A stretch of DNA of 64,000 bases from positions 806,001 to 870,000 of the forward strand of contig NZ_CP039250.1 in the NCBI RefSeq assembly GCF_004795895.1. Reading direction: 5' to 3'. This DNA is from Sphingopyxis sp. PAMC25046. Its GTDB lineage: Bacteria; Pseudomonadota; Alphaproteobacteria; Sphingomonadales; Sphingomonadaceae. The translations under genes and the position numbers were made by a program. Of this stretch, positions 8,962 to 18,005 are shown one piece after another; within the stretch, counting starts at the first letter, position 1; each line of letters starts with the position of its first letter. Below the pieces are notes generated by a model. That model was not told the origin of the DNA. It did not search any database and saw only the letters and a program-made list of their open reading frames with translations.

Positions 8962-10530
8962 ATGCTCAAACAGCTCAGCGCGCAGGACGCCCAGTTCCTT
9001 TATACCCAGACCGCGAACAATCTGACGCACATCATGGGGGTCTATATCTACGACCCCTCGACCGCGCCGGGCGGCTTCGTGCGTTTCAAGGACATCATCC
9101 GCCACGTCGAAAGCCGCGTCGACACCTCGCCCTTGTTCAAGCGTCGCCTCCACCGGCTGCCGTTCGACATGGACCATCCCTATTGGGTCGAGGACGAGCA
9201 TTTCGATATCGAGGCGCATATGAGCCACGCGCGCCTGCCCGAACCCGGCGACTGGCGGCAATTCTGCATCGCGGTGGCGCGTTGGTTCTCGAAGCCGATG
9301 GATATGAACCGGCCGCTCTGGGACATCTATATCATCGAGGGGCTCGACCGCATCCCCGGCATTCCGAAGGGCAGCTTTGCGATGCTCCACCGCGTCCACC
9401 ATGCCGCCGTCGACGGCGCGTCGGGCGCGCACGCCTTTATCGCGATGAGCGATATCGATGCGAAGGGCACGCCCGCGATACCCGAGCCGCCGCCGGTCGA
9501 GGAACTGGGCAAGGCGCCATCGAGCGCCGAAACGCTCTCGCGCGCCTGGTCGGCGTCGATGCAGTCGCCGGTCAAATTCATGAACGCGCTGATGAAGATG
9601 TCGCCCGCGATCATCTCGTCGGCGCGCAAGTCGATCGCCGAGGGCGGCATGACCGCGGGCGTCCCCGAAACGCGCTTCAACGTCCCCGTCGGCCCGCACA
9701 AGATGTTCGACGCGACGACGGTCGCGCTCGCCGACGTCGCCGAAATCCGCAAGAAGGTGCCCGGCGCGACGGTCAACGACGTCGTGCTCACCACCGTCGG
9801 CGGCGCGCTGCGCAAATATCTTCAGAAGCATAAGGAATTGCCGAAGGAAAGCCTCGTCGCGGTCGCGCCGGTCAATCTGCGCGGCAAAGGCGGCAAGGCC
9901 AGTACGCCGGGCAATCAGGTCTCGGCGATGAGTGTGCCGATCCGCACCGATATCGCCGATCCGCTCGAACGGCTCGCGGCGGTGCGCGACTACACGGTCG
10001 AGGCGAAGGAGGCCAAAGCGGGGGTCAGCGCGCGGATCATGACCGACCTGTCGCAGCACATCCCGGGCGCGACGATGGCGGCGGTCGCGCGCCTCGTCAC
10101 CAGCGAGCGGTTCGCGGTGCGCGGCACCAACCTCTTCATCTCGAACGTCCCCGGCGCGCAGGTGCCGCTGTATCTCGCGGGCGCGCAGCTCGTGCAGCAG
10201 CACGGCATGGCGCCGCTCGCGAACAATATGGGGCTGTTCGTCGCGACGCCGAGCTATAACGGCCGCATCGCCTTTTCGATCATCGGCGAACGATCGATCA
10301 TGCCCGACATCGCTTTTTTCCGCGAATGTATCGACGAAAGTTTCGCCGACCTGATGACGGCGGCGCCGAAACCCGAAAAAGCAAAAGCCGCTACGGCAAA
10401 GCCGAAAGCGGCGCCGCAGCCTGCTCCGAAACCCAAGACGAAACCAAAGATGGCGGCCCAAACTGCAACAAAGGACAGGGTGAAACCGGTTGCTAAAGCG
10501 AACGCAACCGGCAAGACTCGCAAAAAATAA
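8962..10530 (+). CDS. Wax ester synthase / diacylglycerol acyltransferase (WS/DGAT)
   Basis: Bifunctional acyltransferase family that makes triacylglycerol from diacylglycerol, or wax ester from fatty alcohol. Seen: 522 residues; catalytic HHAAVDG at 146-152 (HHxxxDG); N-terminal QDAQFLYTQTANNLTHIMG; and the family's NVPG element in LFISNVPGAQVPLYLAG. The last 50 or so residues form a basic tail rich in Lys, Ala and Pro (AKAATAKPKAAPQPAPKPK...), of the same character as the tail on the PlsC fusion two genes upstream. The lipase gene follows 2 nt after the stop. Context supports storage-lipid synthesis; which product is made cannot be told from sequence. Confidence 0.9.
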   Translation: MLKQLSAQDAQFLYTQTANNLTHIMGVYIYDPSTAPGGFVRFKDIIRHVESRVDTSPLFKRRLHRLPFDMDHPYWVEDEHFDIEAHMSHARLPEPGDWRQFCIAVARWFSKPMDMNRPLWDIYIIEGLDRIPGIPKGSFAMLHRVHHAAVDGASGAHAFIAMSDIDAKGTPAIPEPPPVEELGKAPSSAETLSRAWSASMQSPVKFMNALMKMSPAIISSARKSIAEGGMTAGVPETRFNVPVGPHKMFDATTVALADVAEIRKKVPGATVNDVVLTTVGGALRKYLQKHKELPKESLVAVAPVNLRGKGGKASTPGNQVSAMSVPIRTDIADPLERLAAVRDYTVEAKEAKAGVSARIMTDLSQHIPGATMAAVARLVTSERFAVRGTNLFISNVPGAQVPLYLAGAQLVQQHGMAPLANNMGLFVATPSYNGRIAFSIIGERSIMPDIAFFRECIDESFADLMTAAPKPEKAKAATAKPKAAPQPAPKPKTKPKMAAQTATKDRVKPVAKANATGKTRKK

Positions 10531-10532
10531 CG

Positions 10533-12002
10533 ATGCTCTCGCAGGACTACCGAATGCTTTTCACCCCGACGCTCAGCGCCGACCGCGACCTTGTGACCGC
10601 CCCCGATTATGCCGCCTGGACCAAAGCGGCGCACGAGCATGACCGGAAATCGGGGATGCAGGCGTGGCGCGACGCCGACGAAAGCAAGCATTTCGATTAC
10701 AGGGCGATCCGCGCGCGGCTCGAAAAGCTGCGCAAGCTGTCGGCGGCGGGCGACGTCAAGGGCCTGCTCTTTGTCCTCAACGAAGGCATCCACGGCAATA
10801 TCGACGGCATGGGGCACGAGCGGCTGTATCAAAAAGCGCGCTTCGGCACGAAAAAGTTGGTCGAGGATTATGTCGCCGAGGTCGTCGCATCCTTGGACAA
10901 GATCGCCGCCGCACGCAGCATCGGCCGCGAGGAAAAGCGCGATTTCTTCCGCCGTGCGCAGCATTGCTATGGCCGCTCGGCGCTCTTGCTCTCGGGTTCG
11001 GGCAGCTTCCTTTTCTTCCATATCGGCGTCGTCAAGGCCTTGTGGGAAGAGGGCGTGCTCCCCGCGATCATGTCGGGCGCGAGCGGCGGGTCGATCGTCG
11101 CTGCGGTCGTCTGCACGCGCAAGAATGCCGACATCGGCGCCTTCCTCGAAAGCGACCGCCTTGCCAATCCCGACCGCGATCCCGAGGGACGCCGCCTCGC
11201 GCCCGACGAGGTACGCGAGCGGCTGGCCGGCCTGATCCCCGACCTGACCTTCCAGGAAGCCTATGAGGTCAGCGGCCGCCATCTCAACGTCTCGGTCGCG
11301 CCAGCCGAAAAGCATCAGAACGGCCGCCTGCTCAATGCGATTACCGCGCCGAACGTGCTGATCCGCGAAGCGGTGCTCGCATCGTGCGCGGTCCCCGGCG
11401 TCTTTCCGCCGGTGATGCTGATGGCGCGCGACGATGCGGGCGAGCGCGTCCCCTACCAGCCCGACCGGCGCTGGGTCGACGGTTCGGTGACGCACGATAT
11501 CCCGACCAAGCGGCTCGAACGCCTTTATGGCGTCAACCATCATATCGTCAGCCAGGCGAACCCGATCGCGCTGCCCTTCGCGACCGACACGCGCAAGCAG
11601 ATGGCGCCGGTCGAGGCGATCCAGCACGCGTCGATGACGACCTTCAAGGCTTGGCTTAACGCCAATATGGTGATTTTTCAGAAGCCGCTCGAGCTGATCC
11701 CGCCCCTGAACAGCATCGCCAATATGGCGCGCTCGGTGATCAACCAGGAATATACCGGCGACATCAACATCATACGCCCACCCAAATTCTGGTCGCCGGC
11801 GAAGATATTGTCGGATCTGGGGCAGGACGACATCGACGAGCTGATCGACACCGGCATGCGGACCGCCTGGCCGAAGATCGAAATGGTCCGCACCCAGACC
11901 GCGATCAGCCGCGCGCTCGAAGCGATACTGGCGAAGATCGACAAGGCGGGGGATGACGGCCCGGGACATCGCAGCGCGGCGCTCAAGAAGGCGGTGCGCT
12001 GA
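10533..12002 (+). CDS. Patatin-like triacylglycerol lipase with N-terminal DUF3336
   Basis: Serine/aspartate dyad lipase. Seen: 489 residues; an N-terminal DUF3336-like helical region (about 1-145); then the patatin core with GSGSFLFFHIGVVKAL as the oxyanion loop, nucleophile elbow GASGG at 182-186, and the dyad Asp in DGSVTHDIP near 316 (DGS instead of the commoner DGG). This architecture is that of yeast Tgl3/4/5 and plant SDP1 lipases, which attack triacylglycerol on lipid droplets. It begins 2 nt after the WS/DGAT stop and ends 2 nt before the next hydrolase, so synthesis and mobilisation genes share a transcription unit. Confidence 0.87.
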   Translation: MLSQDYRMLFTPTLSADRDLVTAPDYAAWTKAAHEHDRKSGMQAWRDADESKHFDYRAIRARLEKLRKLSAAGDVKGLLFVLNEGIHGNIDGMGHERLYQKARFGTKKLVEDYVAEVVASLDKIAAARSIGREEKRDFFRRAQHCYGRSALLLSGSGSFLFFHIGVVKALWEEGVLPAIMSGASGGSIVAAVVCTRKNADIGAFLESDRLANPDRDPEGRRLAPDEVRERLAGLIPDLTFQEAYEVSGRHLNVSVAPAEKHQNGRLLNAITAPNVLIREAVLASCAVPGVFPPVMLMARDDAGERVPYQPDRRWVDGSVTHDIPTKRLERLYGVNHHIVSQANPIALPFATDTRKQMAPVEAIQHASMTTFKAWLNANMVIFQKPLELIPPLNSIANMARSVINQEYTGDINIIRPPKFWSPAKILSDLGQDDIDELIDTGMRTAWPKIEMVRTQTAISRALEAILAKIDKAGDDGPGHRSAALKKAVR

Positions 12003-12004
12003 AT

Positions 12005-12856
12005 ATGACAAGCGGCGCGGTGATCCTGCCCGCCGAATCGGCCGGCGCCGGCGCGAAGCTCCACGTCACCCACTGGCTTCCCGAAGGGCGCCCGCGCGCC
12101 ATCGTCCTGCTCGCGCACGGCTACGCCGAACATGCCGGGCGTTACGCCCATGTCGCGAAAAGGTTGACCGACGCCGGCTATGCGATCTACGCCGTCGATC
12201 ATTGGGGGCATGGCCAATCGGATGGGGAGGGCGGCTACGTCCCGCGCTTTTCGGCCTTTCTCGACGGGATGAGCGAACTGCTGACGCTCGTCGAAATCAA
12301 CCATGGCGATACGCCGCGCCTGCTCCTCGGCCATAGCATGGGCGGGCTGATCGCGACGCTGTTCCTCGTCGAGCGCCAGCAGGCCTTCGTCGCCGCGGCC
12401 CTGTCGGGCCCCGCGATCCTGCCCGCCGAGCCGCCGTCGCGCTTTACCGTCTGGATCAGCCGCTTCCTGTCGCGCTTCTTCCCGCGCCTGGGCGTGTTAT
12501 CGCTCGACGCCAATGGCGTCAGCCGCGATCCGGCGGTAGTCGAGGCCTATCGCGCCGACCCGCTCGTCTATGACGGCAAGATCGGCGCGCGCTTGGGCAA
12601 GGAATTCATGGACGCGATGGCGGTCGCACAGGCCGACGCGTCCAAGATCCGCCTGCCGATCCTGATCCAGCACGGCGAGGCCGACCGCCTCACCGCCCCG
12701 GCGGGCTCGCGCTATCTCTTTGCGAATGTCGCGTCGAAGGACAAACGGCTCGAAATCTACCCCGGGCTATTCCACGAAATCTACAACGAGCCCGAACAGG
12801 GTGCGGTGCTGGGCGATCTGGTCGGATGGTTCGACGCGCATGTGGGGCAGTCCTAA
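12005..12856 (+). CDS. Monoacylglycerol lipase-like alpha/beta hydrolase
   Basis: Serine hydrolase of the Hydrolase_4 / lysophospholipase family. Seen: 283 residues; LLAHGYAEHAGRYAHVAKRL oxyanion region, DHWGHGQSDG, nucleophile elbow GHSMGG with Ser at 111, acid in HGEADRLT, and His in LFHEIYNEPE. This motif set matches monoacylglycerol lipases. Placed just after the triacylglycerol lipase, it plausibly completes acylglycerol breakdown to glycerol and fatty acid; substrate specificity is inferred from context. Confidence 0.85.
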   Translation: MTSGAVILPAESAGAGAKLHVTHWLPEGRPRAIVLLAHGYAEHAGRYAHVAKRLTDAGYAIYAVDHWGHGQSDGEGGYVPRFSAFLDGMSELLTLVEINHGDTPRLLLGHSMGGLIATLFLVERQQAFVAAALSGPAILPAEPPSRFTVWISRFLSRFFPRLGVLSLDANGVSRDPAVVEAYRADPLVYDGKIGARLGKEFMDAMAVAQADASKIRLPILIQHGEADRLTAPAGSRYLFANVASKDKRLEIYPGLFHEIYNEPEQGAVLGDLVGWFDAHVGQS

Positions 12857-12886
12857 ACGGCGTGGGGAGTTCGGAGTTAGTTTGAC

Positions 12887-13825
12887 ATGAAAATCCTCCT
12901 CGTCCTGATCTTCGCGCCGCTCATCACGCTTGCGCTGCTCTATTTCCTCTTCCCCGAACAGCTGGTGCAGCTGATGCGCTGGCTGATGCGGAAACGCGCG
13001 CGGGTCGTGCGCAAGACGGTCGCGGTCGACGGCCGCCGTTGGCCCTATCTCGAAGGCGGCGATCCGGCCAAGCCCACCCTCGTCATGGTCCACGGCTTCG
13101 GTGCCGACAAGGATCACTGGACCTTCTACGCGCCATGGCTGACGAAGGATTATCACCTGATCGCGCCCGACCTCCCCGGCTTTGGCGAGAATGACCGCGA
13201 CGGCGAACTGCCTTTCGACGTCGGCAGCCAGGCCACCCGGCTGAAGGGATTTCTGGAAGCGCTCGGCATCGATCGCCCGCATCTCGGCGGCAACAGCATG
13301 GGCGGCTGGATCGCGCTGCGCTTCGCGATCGATTATCCCGGCGCGCTGCGCACGCTGACGCTGATGAACAATGCCGGCATCCTTGGCGCGAACGAAAGCG
13401 AGTTGCAAAGGCTCGCGGCCGACCGCGACTATAACCCGCTCGTACTCGCCAATCTCGAGGATGCCGACCGCCTCATCGCCTTCGTCGTGCACAAGCCGAC
13501 CTACGTTCCTACGCGGCTGAAGCCCGTGATCTACGCCGATGCGCTGCGGCACCGCGACCTGCTCGACAAGATTTTCTGGGTCATCGCCGACGAGATGGAG
13601 CAGGCGCCGCTCAACGGCGAGCTCGGCAAGGTGCAGGTGCCGACGCTCATCCTCTGGGGACGCCACGACAAGCTGATCGACGTCAGCTGCGTCGCGGTGC
13701 TCGAAGCCGGGATCGCGGGCAGCCGCAGCCACATTTTCGACCATGTCGCGCATGTGCCGATGATCGAGGATCCGAAAGCGACGGCAGAAATTCAACGCGC
13801 GTTCCTGGCCGAGCATTCCTCCTGA
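12887..13825 (+). CDS. Membrane-anchored alpha/beta hydrolase, lipase-like
   Basis: 312 residues. An N-terminal hydrophobic helix (KILLVLIFAPLITLALLYFLF) probably anchors the enzyme. The hydrolase core follows: MVHGFGADKDHWTFYAPWL oxyanion region, GGNSMGGW with nucleophile Ser at 137, acid in WGRHDKLID, and His in VAHVPMIEDP. It resembles membrane-anchored esterase/lipases (Moraxella Lip3-like and MhpC-like hydrolases). Last member of the acylglycerol block, about 30 nt after the preceding stop. Substrate unknown; short-chain acylglycerol or ester is a reasonable guess. Confidence 0.75.
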   Translation: MKILLVLIFAPLITLALLYFLFPEQLVQLMRWLMRKRARVVRKTVAVDGRRWPYLEGGDPAKPTLVMVHGFGADKDHWTFYAPWLTKDYHLIAPDLPGFGENDRDGELPFDVGSQATRLKGFLEALGIDRPHLGGNSMGGWIALRFAIDYPGALRTLTLMNNAGILGANESELQRLAADRDYNPLVLANLEDADRLIAFVVHKPTYVPTRLKPVIYADALRHRDLLDKIFWVIADEMEQAPLNGELGKVQVPTLILWGRHDKLIDVSCVAVLEAGIAGSRSHIFDHVAHVPMIEDPKATAEIQRAFLAEHSS

Positions 13826-13830
13826 AGATT

Positions 13831-13901
13831 CGTCATCCCGGACTTGATCCGGGATCCATGACGCCGATGCGATGGTGGACCCGGATCAATCCGGGGTGAC
13901 G
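13831..13901. repeat. Palindromic repeat, CGTCATCCCGGACTTGATCCGGG family (copy 1)
   Basis: Arms CGTCATCCCGGACTTGATCC and GGATCAATCCGGGGTGACG around a short centre, between the last hydrolase gene and gpsA. Related copies lie at about 23.45, 40.36 and 61.23 kb. Confidence 0.75.
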
Positions 13902-13962
13902 ATGGATGGCTTGCCAACCCCCCAATCCGGCGTCACTCTCCCCCAAAACAGGGGAGAGACAT

Positions 13963-14964
13963 ATGCGCCTCAAAGTGGGCCTGCTCGGTGGGGGGAGCTG
14001 GGGCACGACGGTCGCGGCACTGGTGTCGCGCAACGCGCCGATCACGCTCTGGGCACGCGATGCCGAAACCGTCGACGGCATCAATGCCGATAACGAAAAT
14101 CGCAAATATCTTCCCGGCATCAAGCTGCCCTCGACGCTCTGCGCGACGAACGACATGGCCGAGGTCGTCGCGGGCGCCGATGTGCTCGTCATGGGGGTGC
14201 CGTCGCACAGCTTCCGCAGCGTGCTCGAAGAGGCGCGTAATCATCTGCGCCCGTGGGTGCCTGTCATCAGCCTCACCAAAGGCCTCGAACTCGCCTCGGG
14301 CAAGCGGATGACCGAGCTGATCGAGGAAGTGCTCCCCGGCCACCCCGTCGGCGTGCTCACCGGGCCCAATCTCGCGCGCGAGATCATGACCGGGCAGGCG
14401 GCGGCGAGCGTGCTGTCGATGGAGGACGAGATCGTCGTCCGCGCGCTCCAGCCGGTGTTTCACTCGGGGTTGTTCCGCGTCTACACCAACACCGACCTGC
14501 TTGGCTGCGAGCTCGGCGGGGTGCTCAAGAATATCATCGCGATCGCGGTTGGCATGGGCGACGGGCTCGGCGCCGGCGACAACACGCGCGCCGGGTTGAT
14601 GACGCGCGGGCTTGCCGAAATCACCCGACTGGGCGTTGCGATGGGGGGACGCCCCGAAACCTTCGCGGGTCTCACCGGAATGGGCGACCTGATCGCGACC
14701 TGCACCAGCCCCTTGTCGCGCAACCGCCACGTCGGGGTCGAACTGGGCAAGGGGCGGCCGATCGACGAGATCATCGCGGGGATGAACATGGTGGCAGAGG
14801 GGGTGAAGAGCGCGCCGACGGTGATGGCGCTCGCGGATCAACATGGTCTCGATATGCCGATCGCGCGCGACGTGTTCGACGTGACGCAGGGCCGGCGCAG
14901 CGCGCTCGACGTGTTTCGCGGGCTTCTGAAATCGAGCGTCGGCGACGAGGCGCATCCCGGCTGA
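13963..14964 (+). CDS. gpsA: Glycerol-3-phosphate dehydrogenase [NAD(P)+]
   Basis: Soluble enzyme that reduces dihydroxyacetone phosphate to sn-glycerol-3-phosphate for lipid synthesis. Seen: 333 residues; Rossmann GLLGGGSWGTT near 6-16, NDMAEVVAGADVLVMGVPSHSFR, TKGLE, GPNLAREI with the family Asn, and the catalytic Lys region ELGGVLKNIIAIAVGMGDGLGAGDNTRAGLMTRG. ATG 13963 follows GGGGAGAGACAT; the frame is open upstream but that part is repeat DNA. Being next to plsB and the neutral-lipid genes fits supply of their glycerol backbone. Confidence 0.95.
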   Translation: MRLKVGLLGGGSWGTTVAALVSRNAPITLWARDAETVDGINADNENRKYLPGIKLPSTLCATNDMAEVVAGADVLVMGVPSHSFRSVLEEARNHLRPWVPVISLTKGLELASGKRMTELIEEVLPGHPVGVLTGPNLAREIMTGQAAASVLSMEDEIVVRALQPVFHSGLFRVYTNTDLLGCELGGVLKNIIAIAVGMGDGLGAGDNTRAGLMTRGLAEITRLGVAMGGRPETFAGLTGMGDLIATCTSPLSRNRHVGVELGKGRPIDEIIAGMNMVAEGVKSAPTVMALADQHGLDMPIARDVFDVTQGRRSALDVFRGLLKSSVGDEAHPG

Positions 14965-15082
14965 AATCTGCCGAATAGGACGATTCCACCGCGAACCGTG
15001 CCGAATCATCGTCGAGCGGGGAATAAATCGCGCCGCTCCTTCGTTTCTCTCCTGTCCAACAGGATCCAGAAGGAGACGAAAA

Positions 15083-15421
15083 ATGAAAAAATGGACGACT
15101 CTGGCGATGCTTGCCGCTCTCCCCGCCACGGCCGCGGTTGCCGCCGTTCCCTATCATGCGATGCCCCCCGGCTTCGAAGCGCCGCAGATCCGCGCCGAAC
15201 CGATCGCCGGTATCGTGAACCAATATTGGTACAATTATAAAGCCGATATCCTCGAAGCCGAGAAGGAGCTGCGCAGCGACCTTCACCGCGCGACCGACCG
15301 CGAAGACCGCTGGGACGCGTGGGATGAATGGACCGTCGAGGTCGTCGACGCCGACAAGGATTATGTGAAGAAAATGCGCAAGAAGGGGTATCGCACCGGC
15401 CGCGTGACGGTCGGCGGATAA
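15083..15421 (+). CDS. Small secreted protein of unknown function
   Basis: 112 residues with a clear Sec signal peptide (MKKWTTLAMLAALPATAAVAA, cleavage probably after AVA). The mature part is charged, rich in aromatic residues and probably helical (NQYWYNYKADILEAEKELRSDLHRATDREDRWDAWDEW), and ends in a basic segment. AAGGAG precedes the ATG at good spacing and a strong terminator follows, so it is probably a monocistronic, well-expressed periplasmic protein. No family recognised. Confidence 0.75.
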   Translation: MKKWTTLAMLAALPATAAVAAVPYHAMPPGFEAPQIRAEPIAGIVNQYWYNYKADILEAEKELRSDLHRATDREDRWDAWDEWTVEVVDADKDYVKKMRKKGYRTGRVTVGG

Positions 15422-15461
15422 CGCCCCCGATTTCCCCGAGCCCTGCTCGGGTCGCAGGGAA

Positions 15462-15493
15462 GGGCGGGTGTCATGGGCACCCGCCCTTTCTTT
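15462..15493 (+). terminator. Rho-independent terminator
   Basis: 9-bp perfect stem GGGCGGGTG / CACCCGCCC with a 7-nt loop, followed by TTTCTTT. Ends the secreted-protein gene at 15083-15421. Confidence 0.85.
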
Positions 15494-15502
15494 GCGTCAT
15501 AA

Positions 15503-15637
15503 TCCTCCCTGCGGCGAAGCCGTGAGGAGGGGGACCGTTCGCGAAGCGAATGGTGGAGGGACCGCGACGTCAGTGCTATCGCCCCTCCGTCAGCGCTTCG
15601 CGCTGCCACCTCCCCATCGCTACGCGACGGGGAGGAT
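15503..15637. repeat. Dispersed repeat of about 135 bp, TCCTCCCTG family (copy 1)
   Basis: Begins TCCTCCCTGCGGCGAAGC, contains GGTGGAGGGAC and CCCCTCCGTCAGCGCT, and ends CCCATCGCTACGCGACGGGGAGGA. A near-identical element lies at 23538-23667. The ends are inverted relative to each other, so the element can fold. It borders the 3' end of the TlpA-like gene. Confidence 0.75.
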
Positions 15638-16257
15638 CAAGCACCCTCCGCCAACAGCGCCGCCGCTTCCTTGCCCTGCCAGTCGATCGCGCCGATCACC
15701 CGCCAGATTTCGCGGCCTTCGGCGTCGTAATAGATGCTCGTCGGCAGCGCGCTGTTCGCGGCGTCGAGCAGGCCGTTCTCGGGATCGATATAGGGCTGGA
15801 GCGCCTTCAGCCCCGCCTTCTGGAACCAGGGGTCGACGACCTCGGCGCCCTTCAGATCCTGCGCGACCGCGATCACGCGCATCGCTTCGCTATTCTTCGC
15901 CGCGAGCGCGTCGAGCGTCGGCATTTCGGCGACGCACGGCGCGCACCAGGTCGCCCACAGGTTGACGAGCAGCGGCTGGCCGCGGAACGACGCCAGCGTC
16001 ACCGGCGCGTCGTCGGGACCGCGAAACGCCGCGGTGGGCGCCGCTTCGCCCTTGTGGCTGCGATCGATCACATATTCGAACTGGTCGATACCCTTCGCTT
16101 GGCCCGCCGAAACATTTGCTTGGCCCTGCGCCGCTTGCCCGTCCGGCTGCTTTTCCCTATCGCAGCCCGCGATCGATCCGGCCAGAAACACGGCGAGGAT
16201 CGCAAGGGACGGATTCGGGACGCGGCGGATGGCGAATACTCCGGACAGTAACAGCAT
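15637..16257 (-). CDS. TlpA-like thiol:disulfide lipoprotein
   Basis: Periplasmic membrane-tethered thioredoxin-fold reductase. Seen: about 206 residues; lipoprotein signal with lipobox LAGSIAGC (Cys 32); a linker rich in Gln, Ala and Gly; then a TlpA/ResA-like domain with the redox motif WCAPC (Cys 105 and 108) and a probable cis-Pro in SALPTSIYY. Probably reduces cysteines of exported proteins such as cytochrome c maturation substrates. Its start codon overlaps the 5' end of argH, which is read the other way, so the two translation starts share 29 bp and transcripts must overlap. Confidence 0.85.
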   Translation of the reverse strand: MLLLSGVFAIRRVPNPSLAILAVFLAGSIAGCDREKQPDGQAAQGQANVSAGQAKGIDQFEYVIDRSHKGEAAPTAAFRGPDDAPVTLASFRGQPLLVNLWATWCAPCVAEMPTLDALAAKNSEAMRVIAVAQDLKGAEVVDPWFQKAGLKALQPYIDPENGLLDAANSALPTSIYYDAEGREIWRVIGAIDWQGKEAAALLAEGA

Positions 16258-17638
16258 GTGGGGCGGCCGCTTCGGTGGCGGACCCGCGGCGATCATGCAA
16301 GAGATTAACGCATCGATCCCCGTCGACAAGCGCCTTTGGGAAGAAGATATCACCGCCAGCCGCGCGCATGCGGCGATGCTCGGCGCGACCGGAATCATCG
16401 CCGCCGAGGACGCCGCCCAAATCGACCGCGGCCTCGCACAGATCGCCGACGAGTTTGCCGCGAACGGCGTTCCGGTCGATCTCGCGCTCGAAGACATCCA
16501 CATGACCGTCGAATCGCGCCTGAAGGAGCTGGTCGGCGAAGCCGCCGGGCGGCTCCACACCGCGCGCTCGCGCAATGATCAGGTCGCGACCGATTTTCGC
16601 CTGTGGACGCGCACCGCGTGCGAACGGATCGATGCGGGGCTGAGGGCGATCCAGGCCGCGCTGCTCGCGCGCGCCGACGAACATGCCGACAGCATCATGC
16701 CGGGCTTCACGCACCTGCAGGTCGCGCAGCCGGTGACGCTCGGCCATCACCTGCTCGCCTATGTCGAAATGTTCGGCCGCGACCGCTCGCGCTTCGCCGA
16801 TGCGCGGGCGCGCCTCAACGAATCGCCGCTCGGCGCCGCGGCGCTCGCGGGCACCAGCTTTCCGCTCGATCGCGACGCGACGGCATCGGCGCTCGGCTTC
16901 GACCGCCCGATGGCGAACAGCATCGACGCGGTCTCGGATCGCGATTTCGCGCTCGAATTCTGCGCCTCGGCGTCGATCGCCGCGATCCATTTGTCGCGGC
17001 TTGCCGAAGAGGTCGTGATCTGGGCGAGCCAGCCCTTCGGTTTCGTGGCTTTGCCCGACGCGTGGTCGACGGGCAGCTCGATCATGCCGCAAAAGCGCAA
17101 TCCCGACGCCGCCGAACTGGTGCGCGGGCGCGCGGGGCTGCTGCTCGGCGCGTTCCAGCGGCTGGCGGTGATCGTGAAAGGGCTGCCGCTCACTTATTCG
17201 AAGGATCTGCAGGACGACAAGGAGACCGTGTTCGGTGCCTTCGATGCGCTCGCCCTGTCGCTCGCCGCGATGACCGGCATGGTCGAAACGCTGGCCTTCC
17301 GCACCGACCGGATGCGCGCGCTCGCCGCATCGGGCTATTCGACCGCGACCGACCTCGCCGACTGGCTGGTGCGCGAAAACGGCCTGCCGTTCCGCGAGGC
17401 GCATCATGTCGTCGGCGCCTGCGTCAAGCGCGCCGAGGAACTCGGCGTCGAACTGTCGGCGCTGCCCGCGGCCGACGCCGCCGCAATCCATGCGGCGGTC
17501 ACGCCCGATGTACTCGCCGCGCTCACCGTCGAAGCGTCGGTCGCCAGTCGCATGAGCTATGGCGGCACGGCGCCCGAACGGGTAAGGCAGGCCGTCGTCG
17601 CGGCCCGCGCGGCGCTCGAAGGGACGAATATACGGTGA
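16229..17638 (+). CDS. argH: Argininosuccinate lyase
   Basis: Cleaves argininosuccinate to arginine and fumarate. Seen: 469 residues; WGGRF near the N-terminus, [32 protein letters not shown] with catalytic His, and the signature [23 protein letters not shown] 16229 is used; an alternative ATG at 16256 (MWGGRF) would remove nine residues without touching the conserved core. A lipoprotein gene starts inside its stop codon and lysA follows, an arrangement common in Proteobacteria. Confidence 0.95.
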   Translation: MANTPDSNSMWGGRFGGGPAAIMQEINASIPVDKRLWEEDITASRAHAAMLGATGIIAAEDAAQIDRGLAQIADEFAANGVPVDLALEDIHMTVESRLKELVGEAAGRLHTARSRNDQVATDFRLWTRTACERIDAGLRAIQAALLARADEHADSIMPGFTHLQVAQPVTLGHHLLAYVEMFGRDRSRFADARARLNESPLGAAALAGTSFPLDRDATASALGFDRPMANSIDAVSDRDFALEFCASASIAAIHLSRLAEEVVIWASQPFGFVALPDAWSTGSSIMPQKRNPDAAELVRGRAGLLLGAFQRLAVIVKGLPLTYSKDLQDDKETVFGAFDALALSLAAMTGMVETLAFRTDRMRALAASGYSTATDLADWLVRENGLPFREAHHVVGACVKRAEELGVELSALPAADAAAIHAAVTPDVLAALTVEASVASRMSYGGTAPERVRQAVVAARAALEGTNIR

Positions 17639-17883
17639 AGAACCACCTCGTCATGACGACATTGGTTGCGACCGCGCTGCTCGGCGCTTGCGGCAGCAAG
17701 CAGGATCTGAAGCCGGTGGCGGGCCAGCCTGCCCCGGTCATTCCCGTCGGCGCGACCCGCGCCCCGACCACGGAGGAGCTTACGACGCCTGACGCGCAGG
17801 CCCGGCCCGCGCGCAGCGACGAACTTCTCAAACGATCCGAACAACGCGAACCCGACGATTTCGACTTGCCGCCCCCGGGCTGA
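17635..17883 (+). CDS. Small lipoprotein at the argH-lysA junction (LptM-like position)
   Basis: 82 residues. GTG start overlaps the argH stop (GTGA), implying coupled translation. Signal peptide with lipobox LLGAC ([22 protein letters not shown]), then a Pro-rich, acidic, probably disordered region ending DDFDLPPPG. Small lipoproteins of the LptM/YifL family, which help assemble the LPS translocon, occupy this exact slot in many Proteobacteria and start with a C-G-x-K-G-x-L motif; here it reads CGSKQDLKP, a weak match. Identity as LptM is therefore positional inference. Confidence 0.7.
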   Translation: MKNHLVMTTLVATALLGACGSKQDLKPVAGQPAPVIPVGATRAPTTEELTTPDAQARPARSDELLKRSEQREPDDFDLPPPG

Positions 17884-17898
17884 GCAAAGCTAGTTTAT

Positions 17899-17982
17899 CC
17901 GCTCGTGTCGAGCGAAGTCGAGACACCCATCGGTGTGGCTCTGACCTTCGGGGCATCTCGACTTCGCTCGATGCGAACGGAC
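17899..17982. repeat. Inverted repeat, TCTCGACTTCGCTCGA family (copy 1)
   Basis: GTGTCGAGCGAAGTCGAGAC and GCATCTCGACTTCGCTCGAT form opposing arms between the lipoprotein gene and lysA. A second copy of the TCTCGACTTCGCTCGATGCG word is at 60650-60670. Confidence 0.7.
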
Positions 17983-18005
17983 ATGATAAACAGGACTTTC
18001 CTTCG

